Assembly: GCA_002505765.1 (NCBI GenBank)
Contig: DAVZ01000018.1
Coordinates: forward strand, 1 to 53,421
Length of the DNA stretch: 53,421 nucleotides
From: Methanobacterium sp. UBA176
GTDB taxonomy: Archaea; Methanobacteriota; Methanobacteria; Methanobacteriales; Methanobacteriaceae
Direction of reading: 5' to 3'
In this document: positions 43,613 to 52,436 of the stretch, piece by piece
Position numbering within the stretch: position 1 is the first letter of the stretch
Layout: every line of letters begins with the position of its first letter
The notes under the pieces: model-generated
The model's database searches: none
The model's input: only the letters and a program-made list of their open reading frames with translations
What the model was told of the DNA's origin: nothing
Position numbers and translations under genes: made by a program

Positions 43613-45352
43613 ATGAGAGGTAGCGAAGCGCTAATTAAATCGCTCAAAGATCAGGGAGTAAATGTTGTCTTTGGATATCCTGGAGGCGTTTTACTTCCTT
43701 TATACGATGTAATTTATGATTCAGACTTAAGACATATTTTGGTAAGACATGAACAGTGCGCAGCTCATGCAGCAGATGGATATGCAAGGGCATCAGGAAA
43801 AGTAGGTGTATGTATTGGTACATCGGGTCCAGGAGCCACGAATCTCGTAACAGGGATTGCAACAGCATATATGGACTCTTCACCAATTGTAGCCATTGCT
43901 GGACAGGTGGCCACAGGACTAATTGGTAACGATGCCTTTCAGGAAGTGGATACCATTGGTATGACAATGCCTATTTCAAAGCATAACTACCAACCCATGA
44001 TCCCTCAAGAAATCCCTGGAATAATAAAATCCGCATTTTTTATTGCTGGAACCGGCAGACCCGGACCAGTGGTTGTAGATTTACCCAAGGATGTCCAGGA
44101 ACAGGAACTTGATATGGAAAATGAGTCTAAAATCGAGCTTCCAGGTTACAAACCCACCAGAAAAGGCCATCCTTTACAGATTAAAAAGGCTGCAAATTTA
44201 ATTGTAAACTCCAAAAAGCCGGTTATACTCGCTGGTGGTGGAGTAATTCTATCCGGCTCATCCCAAGAGCTTCTTAAGCTTTCAGAAATGATCAATGCGC
44301 CAGTTGTAACTACACTGCTTGGTAAAGGGTCTTTCCCAGAAGATCATCCATTTTCACTTGGAATGCTTGGAATGCATGGAACAAAACCTTCAAACTATAT
44401 GGTAGATGAATGTGATTGTCTAATTGCCATAGGGTGCAGATTTTCAGATAGAACCACTGGAAACGTTGCTGAATTTGCTAAAAATGCTAAGATCATCCAC
44501 ATAGACATCGATCCTGCAGAAATCGGCAAAAATGTGGATGTGGATATTCCAATAGTTGGAGATGCAAAAATAACCGTTACAAGCCTCATTAAAGCTATTA
44601 ATCAAATTAATACTCCTGGAAATACTGATGAATGGATTAGGCATGTACAAAACTTCAAAAGATCGTCAATTCCAAGAACATCCTTCGATGACGTTCCCCT
44701 AAAACCGCAACAGGTTATTAAAGAGATAATGCAGGCTACAGATGAAGAAACAATAATCACAACTGATGTTGGTTTAAATCAGATGTGGATGGCCCATTAT
44801 TTCAAAACTAAGCACCCCAGAAGTTTCCTATCTTCAGGAGGACTCGGAACAATGGGATTCGGGTTCCCTGCAGCTATGGGAGCAAAAGTTGCAAAGCCTG
44901 AAAGGGATGTTGTTGCAGTCTGCGGAGACGGCGGATTCCTTATGGTTTCACAGGACCTTGCAACAGTTAAAGAGTACGATATCCCTGTAGTAATCTGTAT
45001 CTTAGATAACAGATATCTGGGAATGGTTGCACAGTGGCAGAAACTTTTCTACGAGAAACGATTATCACACACTCACCTTGGAGAAGTTCCTGACTTTGTT
45101 AAACTGGCAGAAGCCTTTGGCGTAGCAGCTCACCGCGTTGAAAAGCCTGGAGAAGTTCGTGAAACCTTAAAAAATGCAATTAACTCAGGAGAACCCACAC
45201 TCATTGATATTACAATTGACCCAGAAGAAATACTGCCAATGGTGCCGCCAGGATGCGGACTTACTGAAATGGTTGGGAAGTATAAAATAGAAATTGAAAG
45301 TGCTGACGGCGTTCCATACTATAGAAACGCTGAAGAAAGGGCAGGTGATTAA
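43613..45352 (+). CDS. ilvB: Acetolactate synthase large subunit
   Basis: A thiamine diphosphate enzyme, the first common step of valine/isoleucine synthesis. The 579-residue protein has the catalytic-glutamate motif RHEQCAAHAADGYARASG, GTSGPGATNLVTGIATAYMDS, FAD-region QEVDTIGMTMPISKHN, and the ThDP motif GDGGFLMVSQDLATVKEYDIPVVICILDNRYLGMVAQWQ. It is followed after one base by ilvN, then ilvC, as a biosynthetic cluster. The start is preceded by AAGGTG. Two palindromes overlie its promoter. Confidence 0.97.
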   Translation: MRGSEALIKSLKDQGVNVVFGYPGGVLLPLYDVIYDSDLRHILVRHEQCAAHAADGYARASGKVGVCIGTSGPGATNLVTGIATAYMDSSPIVAIAGQVATGLIGNDAFQEVDTIGMTMPISKHNYQPMIPQEIPGIIKSAFFIAGTGRPGPVVVDLPKDVQEQELDMENESKIELPGYKPTRKGHPLQIKKAANLIVNSKKPVILAGGGVILSGSSQELLKLSEMINAPVVTTLLGKGSFPEDHPFSLGMLGMHGTKPSNYMVDECDCLIAIGCRFSDRTTGNVAEFAKNAKIIHIDIDPAEIGKNVDVDIPIVGDAKITVTSLIKAINQINTPGNTDEWIRHVQNFKRSSIPRTSFDDVPLKPQQVIKEIMQATDEETIITTDVGLNQMWMAHYFKTKHPRSFLSSGGLGTMGFGFPAAMGAKVAKPERDVVAVCGDGGFLMVSQDLATVKEYDIPVVICILDNRYLGMVAQWQKLFYEKRLSHTHLGEVPDFVKLAEAFGVAAHRVEKPGEVRETLKNAINSGEPTLIDITIDPEEILPMVPPGCGLTEMVGKYKIEIESADGVPYYRNAEERAGD

Positions 45353-45353
45353 T

Positions 45354-45854
45354 ATGGTAGAAGAAAGAACCCATATAATAAGCGCCCTTGTACTTCACAA
45401 ACCTGGTGTCTTGCAAAGAGTTGCTGGACTCTTTACAAGAAGGGGATTTAATATTGACAGCATTACAGTGGGGACTTCAGAACAGGAAGGCATTGCCAGA
45501 ATGACCATCATGGCCAAAGGTGATGAAAAGATTCTGGAACAGATTACAAAGCAGTTGAACAAGATAATAGATGTAATAAAAGTCAGGGACCTTGAACCAG
45601 AAAGGACTGTTAAAAGAGAGTTATGTTTAATTAAGGTTCATACTCCAACAGAAATGGTGAGATCTGAAGTAATTCAATACATTAATATATTCAGAGGTAG
45701 AATAATTGATGTAAGTCCTGAAACACTAACTGTAGAGATTACTGGTGAATCTGATAAGATCGAAGCCTTGATTGATCTTGTTAAATCCTTTGGAATTAAA
45801 GAAATTGCAAGGACAGGGCCTACAGCAATGTCTCGAGGTATTAAAACTATTTAA
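45354..45854 (+). CDS. ilvN: Acetolactate synthase small (regulatory) subunit
   Basis: A 166-residue regulatory subunit. The N-terminal ACT domain (HIISALVLHKPGVLQRVAGLFTRRGFNIDSITVG) binds valine for feedback control, and the C-terminal ALS_ss_C domain (ELCLIKVHTPTEMVRSEVIQYINIFRGRIIDVSPE) activates IlvB. The start at 45354 has AGGTGA seven bases upstream; the longer frame reaching back to 45294 runs inside ilvB and is rejected. Translation is coupled to ilvB. Confidence 0.96.
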   Translation: MVEERTHIISALVLHKPGVLQRVAGLFTRRGFNIDSITVGTSEQEGIARMTIMAKGDEKILEQITKQLNKIIDVIKVRDLEPERTVKRELCLIKVHTPTEMVRSEVIQYINIFRGRIIDVSPETLTVEITGESDKIEALIDLVKSFGIKEIARTGPTAMSRGIKTI

Positions 45855-45899
45855 AATTCTTTTTTTCATATTTTAATTTATTTTGTGTTGGTTTTAGTC

Positions 45900-46450
45900 T
45901 AACCGCTATAACAATGTTTATAGCCGCAAATATTGATGGTCTCTTTTTTAAATATTATTTTTTGCAAATAAAGAATTTAATACAAAACAAATAGTTTTAG
46001 GGCCAATATTTCGGGTTACAGCCTTAATAATGATCAGCACACTGATTACCTTTACAATTCTTTTTCCAATGATTAGATGATTACTGGGAGGTACCTGTAA
46101 TAATAGATTAAAAAATCTTAAAGAAATTGACATTAAAATACAACTTCAAGATTTGGATGAGAAGAAAAGGTTTTTTTTCTAGATCAAAAAAGCATTAATA
46201 CACTTTTAGTTCTATCGGTCAATTGCAAATGACAGAGATAATATAGGAGTATATATCCCGATATTTTACCAGTAGAATCTTATCAGGTTTTGATTAATAA
46301 TACAGATTTTATGATTATGATCAGTGTATGGTGTTATATAGCTTCAATTAGCTTATAATAGAGTTTTAGGAGATATAATTAAGAAATACAGCCATAATAT
46401 TTATCCATTTGTTATAATTGCCTTGTAATTATTATTTCAGTGAAAAGTAT
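45900..46450 (+). pseudogene. Decayed cadmium resistance transporter (CadD-like)
   Basis: In changing + frames the region spells MFIAANIDGLFF, NTKQIVLG, TALIMISTLITF, KNLKEIDIKIQLQDLDEKKR, ANDRDNIGVYIPIF, MIMISVWCYIAS and VLGDIIKKYSHNIYPFVIIAL. These follow the order of CadD-family landmarks (NIDDxF, GQYLGF, F-ANGGDNIGIY, VWCYIAY, YGHxIxPFV). Stops and frameshifts interrupt it. It accounts for most of the 757-base gap between ilvN and ilvC. Confidence 0.68.
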
Positions 46451-46611
46451 CAACTTATAATATAGCAAATACAGAGCTTAATCAATCTAACATTTTTGGA
46501 AATATAGCATGACAAAATTTATAAATTATTCAACAAAATATCTATGTAGAATTAATTTTTACCTTATAATTACAGGTAATTTTTATTTTAAATCCTAGTT
46601 GGAGGCATGAA

Positions 46612-47598
46612 ATGAATATACATTATGAAAAAGACGTAGATTTAGATGTTTTAAAGGATAAAACAATTGCAGTTATAGGTTATGGAAGTCAGGGGATGGC
46701 TCAGGCCAGAAACATGTCAGAAAGCGAATTAAATGTTGTTGTTGGACTAAGAAAAGGTAGTCCATCATGGGAAGTTGTAAAAAGCCATGGCTTAAAAGTA
46801 TCAACCGTTGAAGAAGCAACATTAGAGGCAGATATAATCCATATGCTCATCCCTGATGAAACACAGGCTGCAGTTTACGAATATTCAATTGCAGAGGGAT
46901 TAGAAGAAGGAAACACCCTTACATTTTCACATGGTTACAACATTCACTACGGCTACATCAAACCACCTAAAAACATTAATGTAGCAATGGTAGCTCCTAA
47001 AGCGCCTGGAGCAACTGTAAGAAGGGAATATGAAGAAGGTTTTGGAGTTCCGGGACTTGTAGCCGTTGAGCAGGACTTTACAGGAAATGCGAAAGAAATA
47101 GTTCTTGCAATGGCAAAAGGATCAGGTCTTACCAGAGCCGGAGTCCTAGAGACAACCTTTAAAGAAGAAACAGAAACCGACCTATTTGGTGAACAGGCAG
47201 TGCTATGTGGGGGAGCCACAGAACTTATAAAAGCAGGTTTTCAGACCCTTGTAGAAGCAGGATATCAGCCAGAAATCGCCTATTTTGAAACATGCCATGA
47301 GTTAAAGCTTATAATTGACCTCATATACCAGAAAGGGTTTGCTGGAATGTGGGAAAACGTAAGTAACACTGCAGAATTTGGAGGACTTACAAGAAGAGAA
47401 AGGGTAATTACTGAAGAATCCAGAAAAGCAATGAAAGAAATACTGAAAGAAATTCAAAAGGGTAAATTTACCAAAGAATGGACCCTTGAAAACCAGGCAG
47501 GCACACCAATGCTCAACAGAATCAGGGATATGGAAGCAGAGCTACAGATCGAAGAAGTTGGTACAAAACTCAGGAAAATGTGCGGTTTGCAAAAATAG
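46612..47598 (+). CDS. ilvC: Ketol-acid reductoisomerase
   Basis: The second common step of valine/isoleucine synthesis, an NAD(P)H and Mg2+ dependent class I enzyme of 328 residues. Seen: the Rossmann loop GYGSQGMAQARN, GLRKGSPSW, HMLIPDETQ, FSHGYNIHYG, APKAPGATVRREYEEGFGVP, and the C-terminal metal-site helices with ETETDLFGEQAVLCGG and CHELKLIIDLIYQKGFAGM. GGAGG lies seven bases before the ATG. It is separated from ilvBN by the cadD-like remnant, so it probably has its own promoter. Confidence 0.97.
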   Translation: MNIHYEKDVDLDVLKDKTIAVIGYGSQGMAQARNMSESELNVVVGLRKGSPSWEVVKSHGLKVSTVEEATLEADIIHMLIPDETQAAVYEYSIAEGLEEGNTLTFSHGYNIHYGYIKPPKNINVAMVAPKAPGATVRREYEEGFGVPGLVAVEQDFTGNAKEIVLAMAKGSGLTRAGVLETTFKEETETDLFGEQAVLCGGATELIKAGFQTLVEAGYQPEIAYFETCHELKLIIDLIYQKGFAGMWENVSNTAEFGGLTRRERVITEESRKAMKEILKEIQKGKFTKEWTLENQAGTPMLNRIRDMEAELQIEEVGTKLRKMCGLQK

Positions 47599-47673
47599 AT
47601 TCCTAAAGAGTTTTGAATCTATATAAAAACATTTTTTTCTTTTTAAATCTTATAAAAACAAAAGGGTGAATAT

Positions 47674-48666
47674 TTGGTATTTGTAGGAATGGACCACGGG
47701 ACTACAGGAGTTTCTTTCAGCATCATCAACAATGAAATAACTCATTTTAAAATTTCCAGAGAAGATACTTCTTCAGGAAAGGTTTCTGCCATTGAAGAGC
47801 TCTCTAAGCGAGCCCAGTTTGATTCTATCCACCTAATGGCCATAACGTATGCAATGGGAGATGCCTTAACTGCCATAACTCCAATAGAAAAGGTTAAAGA
47901 TAGAGGAATTCTCTCAATGGAAGGTGCTGGAAAGGTTACTGGCGGAGGAACGGCAGTTTACAGTGAAATCGAAAATTCAGGCATACCTACAGTTGTAATA
48001 CCTGGAATTCACAGGAAAACCCCCTGTCTTGATGAGAAGTTTAAAGCAGCTTATTCTCACCATGCAAGCTCTGAAAAGGTGAGCATCTGTTATAACGCCT
48101 TTCTTGAAACCGGATTTAAAAATATGATTGTTTCAGACATTAGTTCCAATACCGTAAGCATCTTAATTGAGGATGGAGTAATTAAAGGTGCTATGGATGC
48201 CTGTATTGGCGCCATGGGAATTATGCACGGTCCACTTGACCTTGAAATGCTTAGAGACATAGATGACGGATTTAAAACTGCAAATGAATGCTTTTCCAGA
48301 GCGGGTGCTGTGAAAATTGCTGATGTTGATGATGAAGTCGGTAGAATGAAGGATAAAATTATAGAAAACTATTTAAAGGGGGATGAGAAGGCAAAACTCG
48401 CCTTTGAGACCATGATCATGACTATCATTATGGAAATCTATGGACTGGCAGGAATAGCAAATAAGGTGGATGCAATCGTATTAACCGGCTCCATTGGTTC
48501 AATGCAGGGGCCAATTGATGTCTACAGTGCCATTAAAAAAGAAATTAAAGATATTGTGCCTGTTGTAAGAATAGGTGAAAGATCAGGTTCTATTGGAAGT
48601 GCCCAGATTGCACGAGCTGTTTTTAATGGGGAGAAGGAAATTTTAGGGATTCCTGTTGTTAAATAG
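47674..48666 (+). CDS. Methanogenesis marker protein 12 (UPF0285)
   Basis: A 330-residue protein of the methanogen-specific marker 12 family, an ASKHA-fold relative. It starts VFVGMDHGTTGVSFSIINNE (nucleotide phosphate-loop pattern) and has MEGAGKVTGGGTAVYSEIENS, DACIGAMGIMHGPLDLEMLR and VLTGSIGSMQGPI. Its biochemical role is not established to my knowledge. The TTG start at 47674 has GGTGA four bases upstream. It lies 75 bases downstream of ilvC. Confidence 0.88.
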   Translation: MVFVGMDHGTTGVSFSIINNEITHFKISREDTSSGKVSAIEELSKRAQFDSIHLMAITYAMGDALTAITPIEKVKDRGILSMEGAGKVTGGGTAVYSEIENSGIPTVVIPGIHRKTPCLDEKFKAAYSHHASSEKVSICYNAFLETGFKNMIVSDISSNTVSILIEDGVIKGAMDACIGAMGIMHGPLDLEMLRDIDDGFKTANECFSRAGAVKIADVDDEVGRMKDKIIENYLKGDEKAKLAFETMIMTIIMEIYGLAGIANKVDAIVLTGSIGSMQGPIDVYSAIKKEIKDIVPVVRIGERSGSIGSAQIARAVFNGEKEILGIPVVK

Positions 48667-48789
48667 TTGATATAACACCCCATCTTATTTTTTAAGCATT
48701 ATTTTTAACTTAACACCAGCTAACCCTCCTAAAAAGGCAAAATTACACCTGCTAAAATGCATTTTATAATTAAGTTTAAAAATCTATAA

Positions 48790-49096
48790 CGAAAAGCCCA
48801 TAAGGCATTTCTGCTCCACTAAAACCCAAAGAGGATATAACTAATTTTATTCATGCAGATATATAACCAATTATTTCACCATAAATAAATCCCAAAATGG
48901 CCCCAATTAAGATACTTCCACGTAAAATTCCTTTATAATCCTTTATTTTGGCGTAATGGCACCAGAAGCTAGACAGTAGTAGAATGAGATCTATTTTGGT
49001 ATAACGCTTGAAAAATGCATTGAAAATTCTTCATATTTAATTACAGGAATAATAATTTCAAATTTATTAATAAAAACTTATTTATTCTTTAAATCC
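48790..49096 (-). pseudogene. Decayed small membrane protein gene
   Basis: From an ATG at 49096 with GGAGTG upstream, the minus strand reads MDLKNK-stop, then hydrophobic pieces in other frames: KDYKGILRGSILIGAILGFIYGEIIGYISA and LVISSLGFSGAEMPYGLF. It looks like a broken gene for a small multi-pass protein that I do not recognise. Otherwise, between the marker 12 gene and 49410 only AT-rich DNA is seen. Confidence 0.45.
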
Positions 49097-49412
49097 ATTA
49101 AAATCACTCCTTTTCCTTAAAACTCATTTATAGTTCTTTATAAACAAAGGTAATGATAATGACAATAGTATAAAAGTAAGGATTAAGCCTTTTTTTGTAA
49201 AATAATGTTTAAAACAATCTGCTTTACTAAAAATACTAATAAAGAAGGCTCATTTAAAATGATATATTTTAATAAGCATGTAACGTGCCTTAAATTTTAA
49301 AAAGAGTTTAAACAGCGTCTTTTTTTCCATTTTAAACCATAAGGTTTATAAATTATAACATCTAACTATTCCCAACCCTGAAGAAAAAAACCTTAATTTG
49401 GTTTTTTGATGC

Positions 49413-49457
49413 TTGCAAATTAAAAATTCGCAACCGCAAAAAATCAAGATTTTTTGC
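49413..49457. repeat. Double hairpin upstream of the pseudomurein-binding protein gene
   Basis: The first stem is TTGCAAATT/AATTCGCAA (49413-49433, one mismatch, loop AAA). The second is GCAAAAAATC/GATTTTTTGC (49436-49457, loop AA). It lies 14 bases before the GGAGG of the next gene, so it is probably in its leader. Confidence 0.72.
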
Positions 49458-49479
49458 ATGATGGGTAATCGGAGGCGGT

Positions 49480-50931
49480 ATAATTACGAGGAAATTGTTT
49501 TTAGTAGCTCTATTAATGGCAACTCTATCATTTGGGAGTATTGCTACTGCAAGTGCAGAAGGAATAGAAGCTTTCGAAATCAAAGATTTCGAACGCCCGA
49601 ACACGAAGAGTTCGACGGCTACGCAAACACAGATTGATAATGTCAATTCTGTTGATGAAAAAGTAAACACACAGATAAAGGATACCAAAACTTTAAATGA
49701 ATCGGCTACAACGCAAAATTCAGTCGATGAGAATGAAAAAACTGTAGAAAATACAGGCACTGCTACAGCAAGTACTGATCAAACTACAGTTAAAAAACAG
49801 GTAGTTGCAGAAGATGCAGCAAATACAGACGCTGGTCAAACTACAGTAACTTCAACAAATTCAGCCAGCCAAAATTCGGCGAGTACAGGAACAAGTACAC
49901 AAAACTCAGTGACTCCAGAAACAATATCAGACAACAAAACAGATTTATCTAACGAATCTGATTCAAACTATGCAAGTGGTGAAATAACCCTAGCAACAAG
50001 AGAGCAGATTAGAACTGCTGCAGTGAACGTTCAAAACTTCATTAAAAAAAATGGACGTGTTCCAGGGACCGTTAATGTAGGTGGCATAGTAGTAGATTAT
50101 GCTGTTTTTGCAAGAATGGCAGCAGAAGAACTAGGCCAGATACAGGGTTCAAGAAACTCAGACCTGGAATTTAGACCGGTAGCACGTGCACCTAAATCAC
50201 GGACAACACTAAAAAATGGTAAGCTCAATTTAGCACAATACATGAACATTACAAGTCATGCACTCAATTTTATGAACGCACATGAGAGAATGCCTAACTA
50301 TATCAGCACTGCTTTTGGTAGAATGTCTCCAGAACAATTTTTAGATATGATATCTAGAACACTGGGATTCTATCATCAAAATAACAGGCTGCCTAACTTT
50401 GCAACAATCGGTAGAACTGTAAGTGCAGCACCAGCAACAGAATCAGGCAATGGTTCTGGAGGTACCAGATTACCTGTACCTGGTGAATTGCAGTCCTATT
50501 TACAGGCCACCCGAAACGCTCAAGTGACTAATGCTCAAATACAAAACCTGGCAAAGCAGATAACAGGCGGTAGCAACGATATAAACGCTGCAACACGGCT
50601 ATTTAACTGGGTCAGAAACAATATCAAATATTCATTCTACCGTAATACTCAGCGGGGTGCAGTAAAAACATTGAATGACAGAAAAGGAAACTGTGTTGAC
50701 CAGGCACACCTACTGGTTGCGCTTAGCAGAGCTGCAGGAATACCAGCAAGATACGTACATGGAAGATGCAAATTTACAAGTGGTAACACTTACGGTCATG
50801 TTTGGGCTGAAGTCTGGGTAAAAGGCAGATGGTACAGTGTAGATCCAACAAGCGTTAGAAATACTTTCGGAGCAATTAAGAGCTGGTCTTTAATTACTCT
50901 ACATGGCAGATACACGTCCTTACCTTTCTAA
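49480..50931 (+). CDS. Secreted transglutaminase-like protein with pseudomurein-binding repeats
   Basis: The order is signal peptide (KLFLVALLMATLSFGSIATASA), a Thr/Ser/Asn-rich linker of about 130 residues, two pseudomurein-binding repeats (REQIRTAAVNVQNFIKKNGRVPGTVNVGG... and NITSHALNFMNAHERMPNYIS...), then a transglutaminase-like domain. Its triad is C400 (GNCVDQAH), H435 (YGHVWAEV) and D450 (SVDPTS), counted from the TTG at 49495. The layout resembles pseudomurein endoisopeptidases, so wall remodelling is likely. The start is odd: GGAGG (49471-49475) points to ATA/ATT codons at 49480-49485 that would complete the signal peptide (TRK before LFL), while the TTG at 49495 has only GAGG at three bases. 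Confidence 0.85.
   Translation: MITRKLFLVALLMATLSFGSIATASAEGIEAFEIKDFERPNTKSSTATQTQIDNVNSVDEKVNTQIKDTKTLNESATTQNSVDENEKTVENTGTATASTDQTTVKKQVVAEDAANTDAGQTTVTSTNSASQNSASTGTSTQNSVTPETISDNKTDLSNESDSNYASGEITLATREQIRTAAVNVQNFIKKNGRVPGTVNVGGIVVDYAVFARMAAEELGQIQGSRNSDLEFRPVARAPKSRTTLKNGKLNLAQYMNITSHALNFMNAHERMPNYISTAFGRMSPEQFLDMISRTLGFYHQNNRLPNFATIGRTVSAAPATESGNGSGGTRLPVPGELQSYLQATRNAQVTNAQIQNLAKQITGGSNDINAATRLFNWVRNNIKYSFYRNTQRGAVKTLNDRKGNCVDQAHLLVALSRAAGIPARYVHGRCKFTSGNTYGHVWAEVWVKGRWYSVDPTSVRNTFGAIKSWSLITLHGRYTSLPF
49573..49593. repeat. Palindrome inside the coding region
   Basis: TTCGAAATC, AAA, GATTTCGAA within codons just after the signal peptide, encoding EIKDFE. It has the same ATC-NNN-GAT design as the intergenic double hairpins, and is followed by a second weak stem (CGAAC/GTTCG, about 49597-49614). 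Confidence 0.7.
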
Positions 50932-50953
50932 AATTGAAAAAGGAGCAAGTAAA

Positions 50954-51328
50954 ATGATTAATAAGTCAATAATTGCCGTTATGGCAATAATTGCTGTAGC
51001 AGGCTTGGTATTCGCTGCTTCTGGAGGTACAGGGGGTGATGATCCCATTAAAGATTCTGAAAACCCAGAACAGCAGAATAATGAAAATGCTGAAATTAAA
51101 AATGAAACTTCCGGTGGAAATAAGGTGATATCTACAAATAAAGCTCAGGAAATAGCTCAAAAATACATTGAAGAACCTGAAGCAAAGGCAGGGACACCTA
51201 AATTGAGCAATGTTAATGGGAAAGCGGTTTACATCGTGCCTGTTATCCTTAATGGAGAACAGGTTGGAGAAATAGAAATAGACTCTGAAACAGGTGAAAA
51301 CCTTGGAGGAGCTGGTGGAGCTCCATAG
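50954..51328 (+). CDS. Membrane-anchored PepSY-like protein
   Basis: A 124-residue protein. An N-terminal membrane or signal segment (SIIAVMAIIAVAGLVFAA) is followed by an acidic, Asn-rich linker and a PepSY-like domain (TNKAQEIAQKYI... AVYIVPVILNGEQVGEIEIDSETGENLGG). PepSY domains are proposed to inhibit or modulate proteases outside the cell. The start at 50954 has AGGAG eight bases upstream; the longer frame from 50903 overlaps the previous gene. It starts 22 bases after the transglutaminase-like gene, so the two are likely co-expressed and may regulate each other (inference). Confidence 0.78.
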   Translation: MINKSIIAVMAIIAVAGLVFAASGGTGGDDPIKDSENPEQQNNENAEIKNETSGGNKVISTNKAQEIAQKYIEEPEAKAGTPKLSNVNGKAVYIVPVILNGEQVGEIEIDSETGENLGGAGGAP

Positions 51329-51498
51329 CTCAATTTTCTAAAAATCTCCATTTAAGGGAAAATATTTTCCCTATTTTTTTTAATCTTTTAAATATTGTCA
51401 ATGGTTATTTTTGAATTGATTTTCCCCATGATTTACCTATATATCCACAAACACGTGATCAATGCATAAACTATAACTGCATAATTTTTAATTCACTT

Positions 51499-52275
51499 TC
51501 AATCAAGCCAATCATTCATTAAATCAATATTTGAAGTTGAATCAAGGGATAATGGAGTGATGGTAGGATAATTACAGCTTCTTAGAGCATGTACGTCTGT
51601 TCCCACTTCATCTATCCCCGCAGGGTCCCCGTCAATCCAGTAATATTCCCTTCCCCTTGGATCAAGTCTTTTTTGTATGTGAATTGAATACATCTTCTTT
51701 CCAAGTCTTGTTAACTTAATTTTATGGGTTTCTGGATGTGAAGGAATATTTACATTTAAAAAATCAACTCCACTGGGAAGTCCCTTCTTTAAAATGTTAT
51801 TTGAGACCTTTTTAAGTACTTTTTGGGCGAATTGGAAGTCCAGTTCCACGTGGCCATCGTGAAATTTTATATCATCTTTGGTTACCTGGAGCGAAATTGA
51901 AATTGCTGGTACCCCATGAACTGCAGCTTCCATTGCTGCTCCCACTGTTCCAGAAGTTGTAAGTTCAGCCATTCCAAGATTTTCCCCAATATTAATTCCA
52001 GATATTAATAAATCAGGCTTTTCTTTCATTATTTCATATATCCCTATTATTACAGCGTCTGTTGGGGTTCCAGATACAGAATGGGCCTTACTGCCATCCC
52101 CCATATTGGATAAAGATACTCTTATTGGCTCAAATAGGGTCAATGCATGTCCAATTCCACTTTGCTGGGCGGCTGGTGCCACTACATTAATATCTCCCAG
52201 TTCTTTAACTGCATTTTTTGCTGCAAGTATACCTGATGAGTTAACTCCATCATCATTTGTTATCAAAATTCGCAT
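51499..52275 (-). CDS. surE: 5'-nucleotidase SurE
   Basis: A metal-dependent nucleoside monophosphatase of 258 residues. The N-terminal MRILITNDDGVNSSGI contains the metal ligands DD, followed by VAPAAQQSGIGHALT, VSGTPTDAVI and LLISGINIGENLG, all SurE motifs, and TSGTVGAAMEA. The length matches the family. No clear ribosome site precedes the ATG. It lies convergent to the PepSY-like gene and divergent from the Mrr-like gene. Confidence 0.95.
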   Translation of the reverse strand: MRILITNDDGVNSSGILAAKNAVKELGDINVVAPAAQQSGIGHALTLFEPIRVSLSNMGDGSKAHSVSGTPTDAVIIGIYEIMKEKPDLLISGINIGENLGMAELTTSGTVGAAMEAAVHGVPAISISLQVTKDDIKFHDGHVELDFQFAQKVLKKVSNNILKKGLPSGVDFLNVNIPSHPETHKIKLTRLGKKMYSIHIQKRLDPRGREYYWIDGDPAGIDEVGTDVHALRSCNYPTITPLSLDSTSNIDLMNDWLD

Positions 52276-52436
52276 GGAGCATATCTATTTTTTGATCTTC
52301 AAAAAGTTACTGGAAAATAAGTATATAACTATTGAAACGTTAAAACTAAATAGTACATATTAAATATTCAGATTATAGAATATAGGATATACTAATTGAT
52401 TTATATTTATTCCCCCATTTCTAAAGGGTGAGCAAG

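Noticed and set aside
45948..46133. 61-codon minus-strand frame between ilvN and ilvC
   Set aside because: The plus strand here carries the CadD-like remnant, and the minus translation resembles nothing.
49362..49760. 132-codon frame antisense to the pseudomurein-binding protein gene
   Set aside because: It arises from the low-complexity Thr/Asn linker on the opposite strand and shows no domain or ribosome site.
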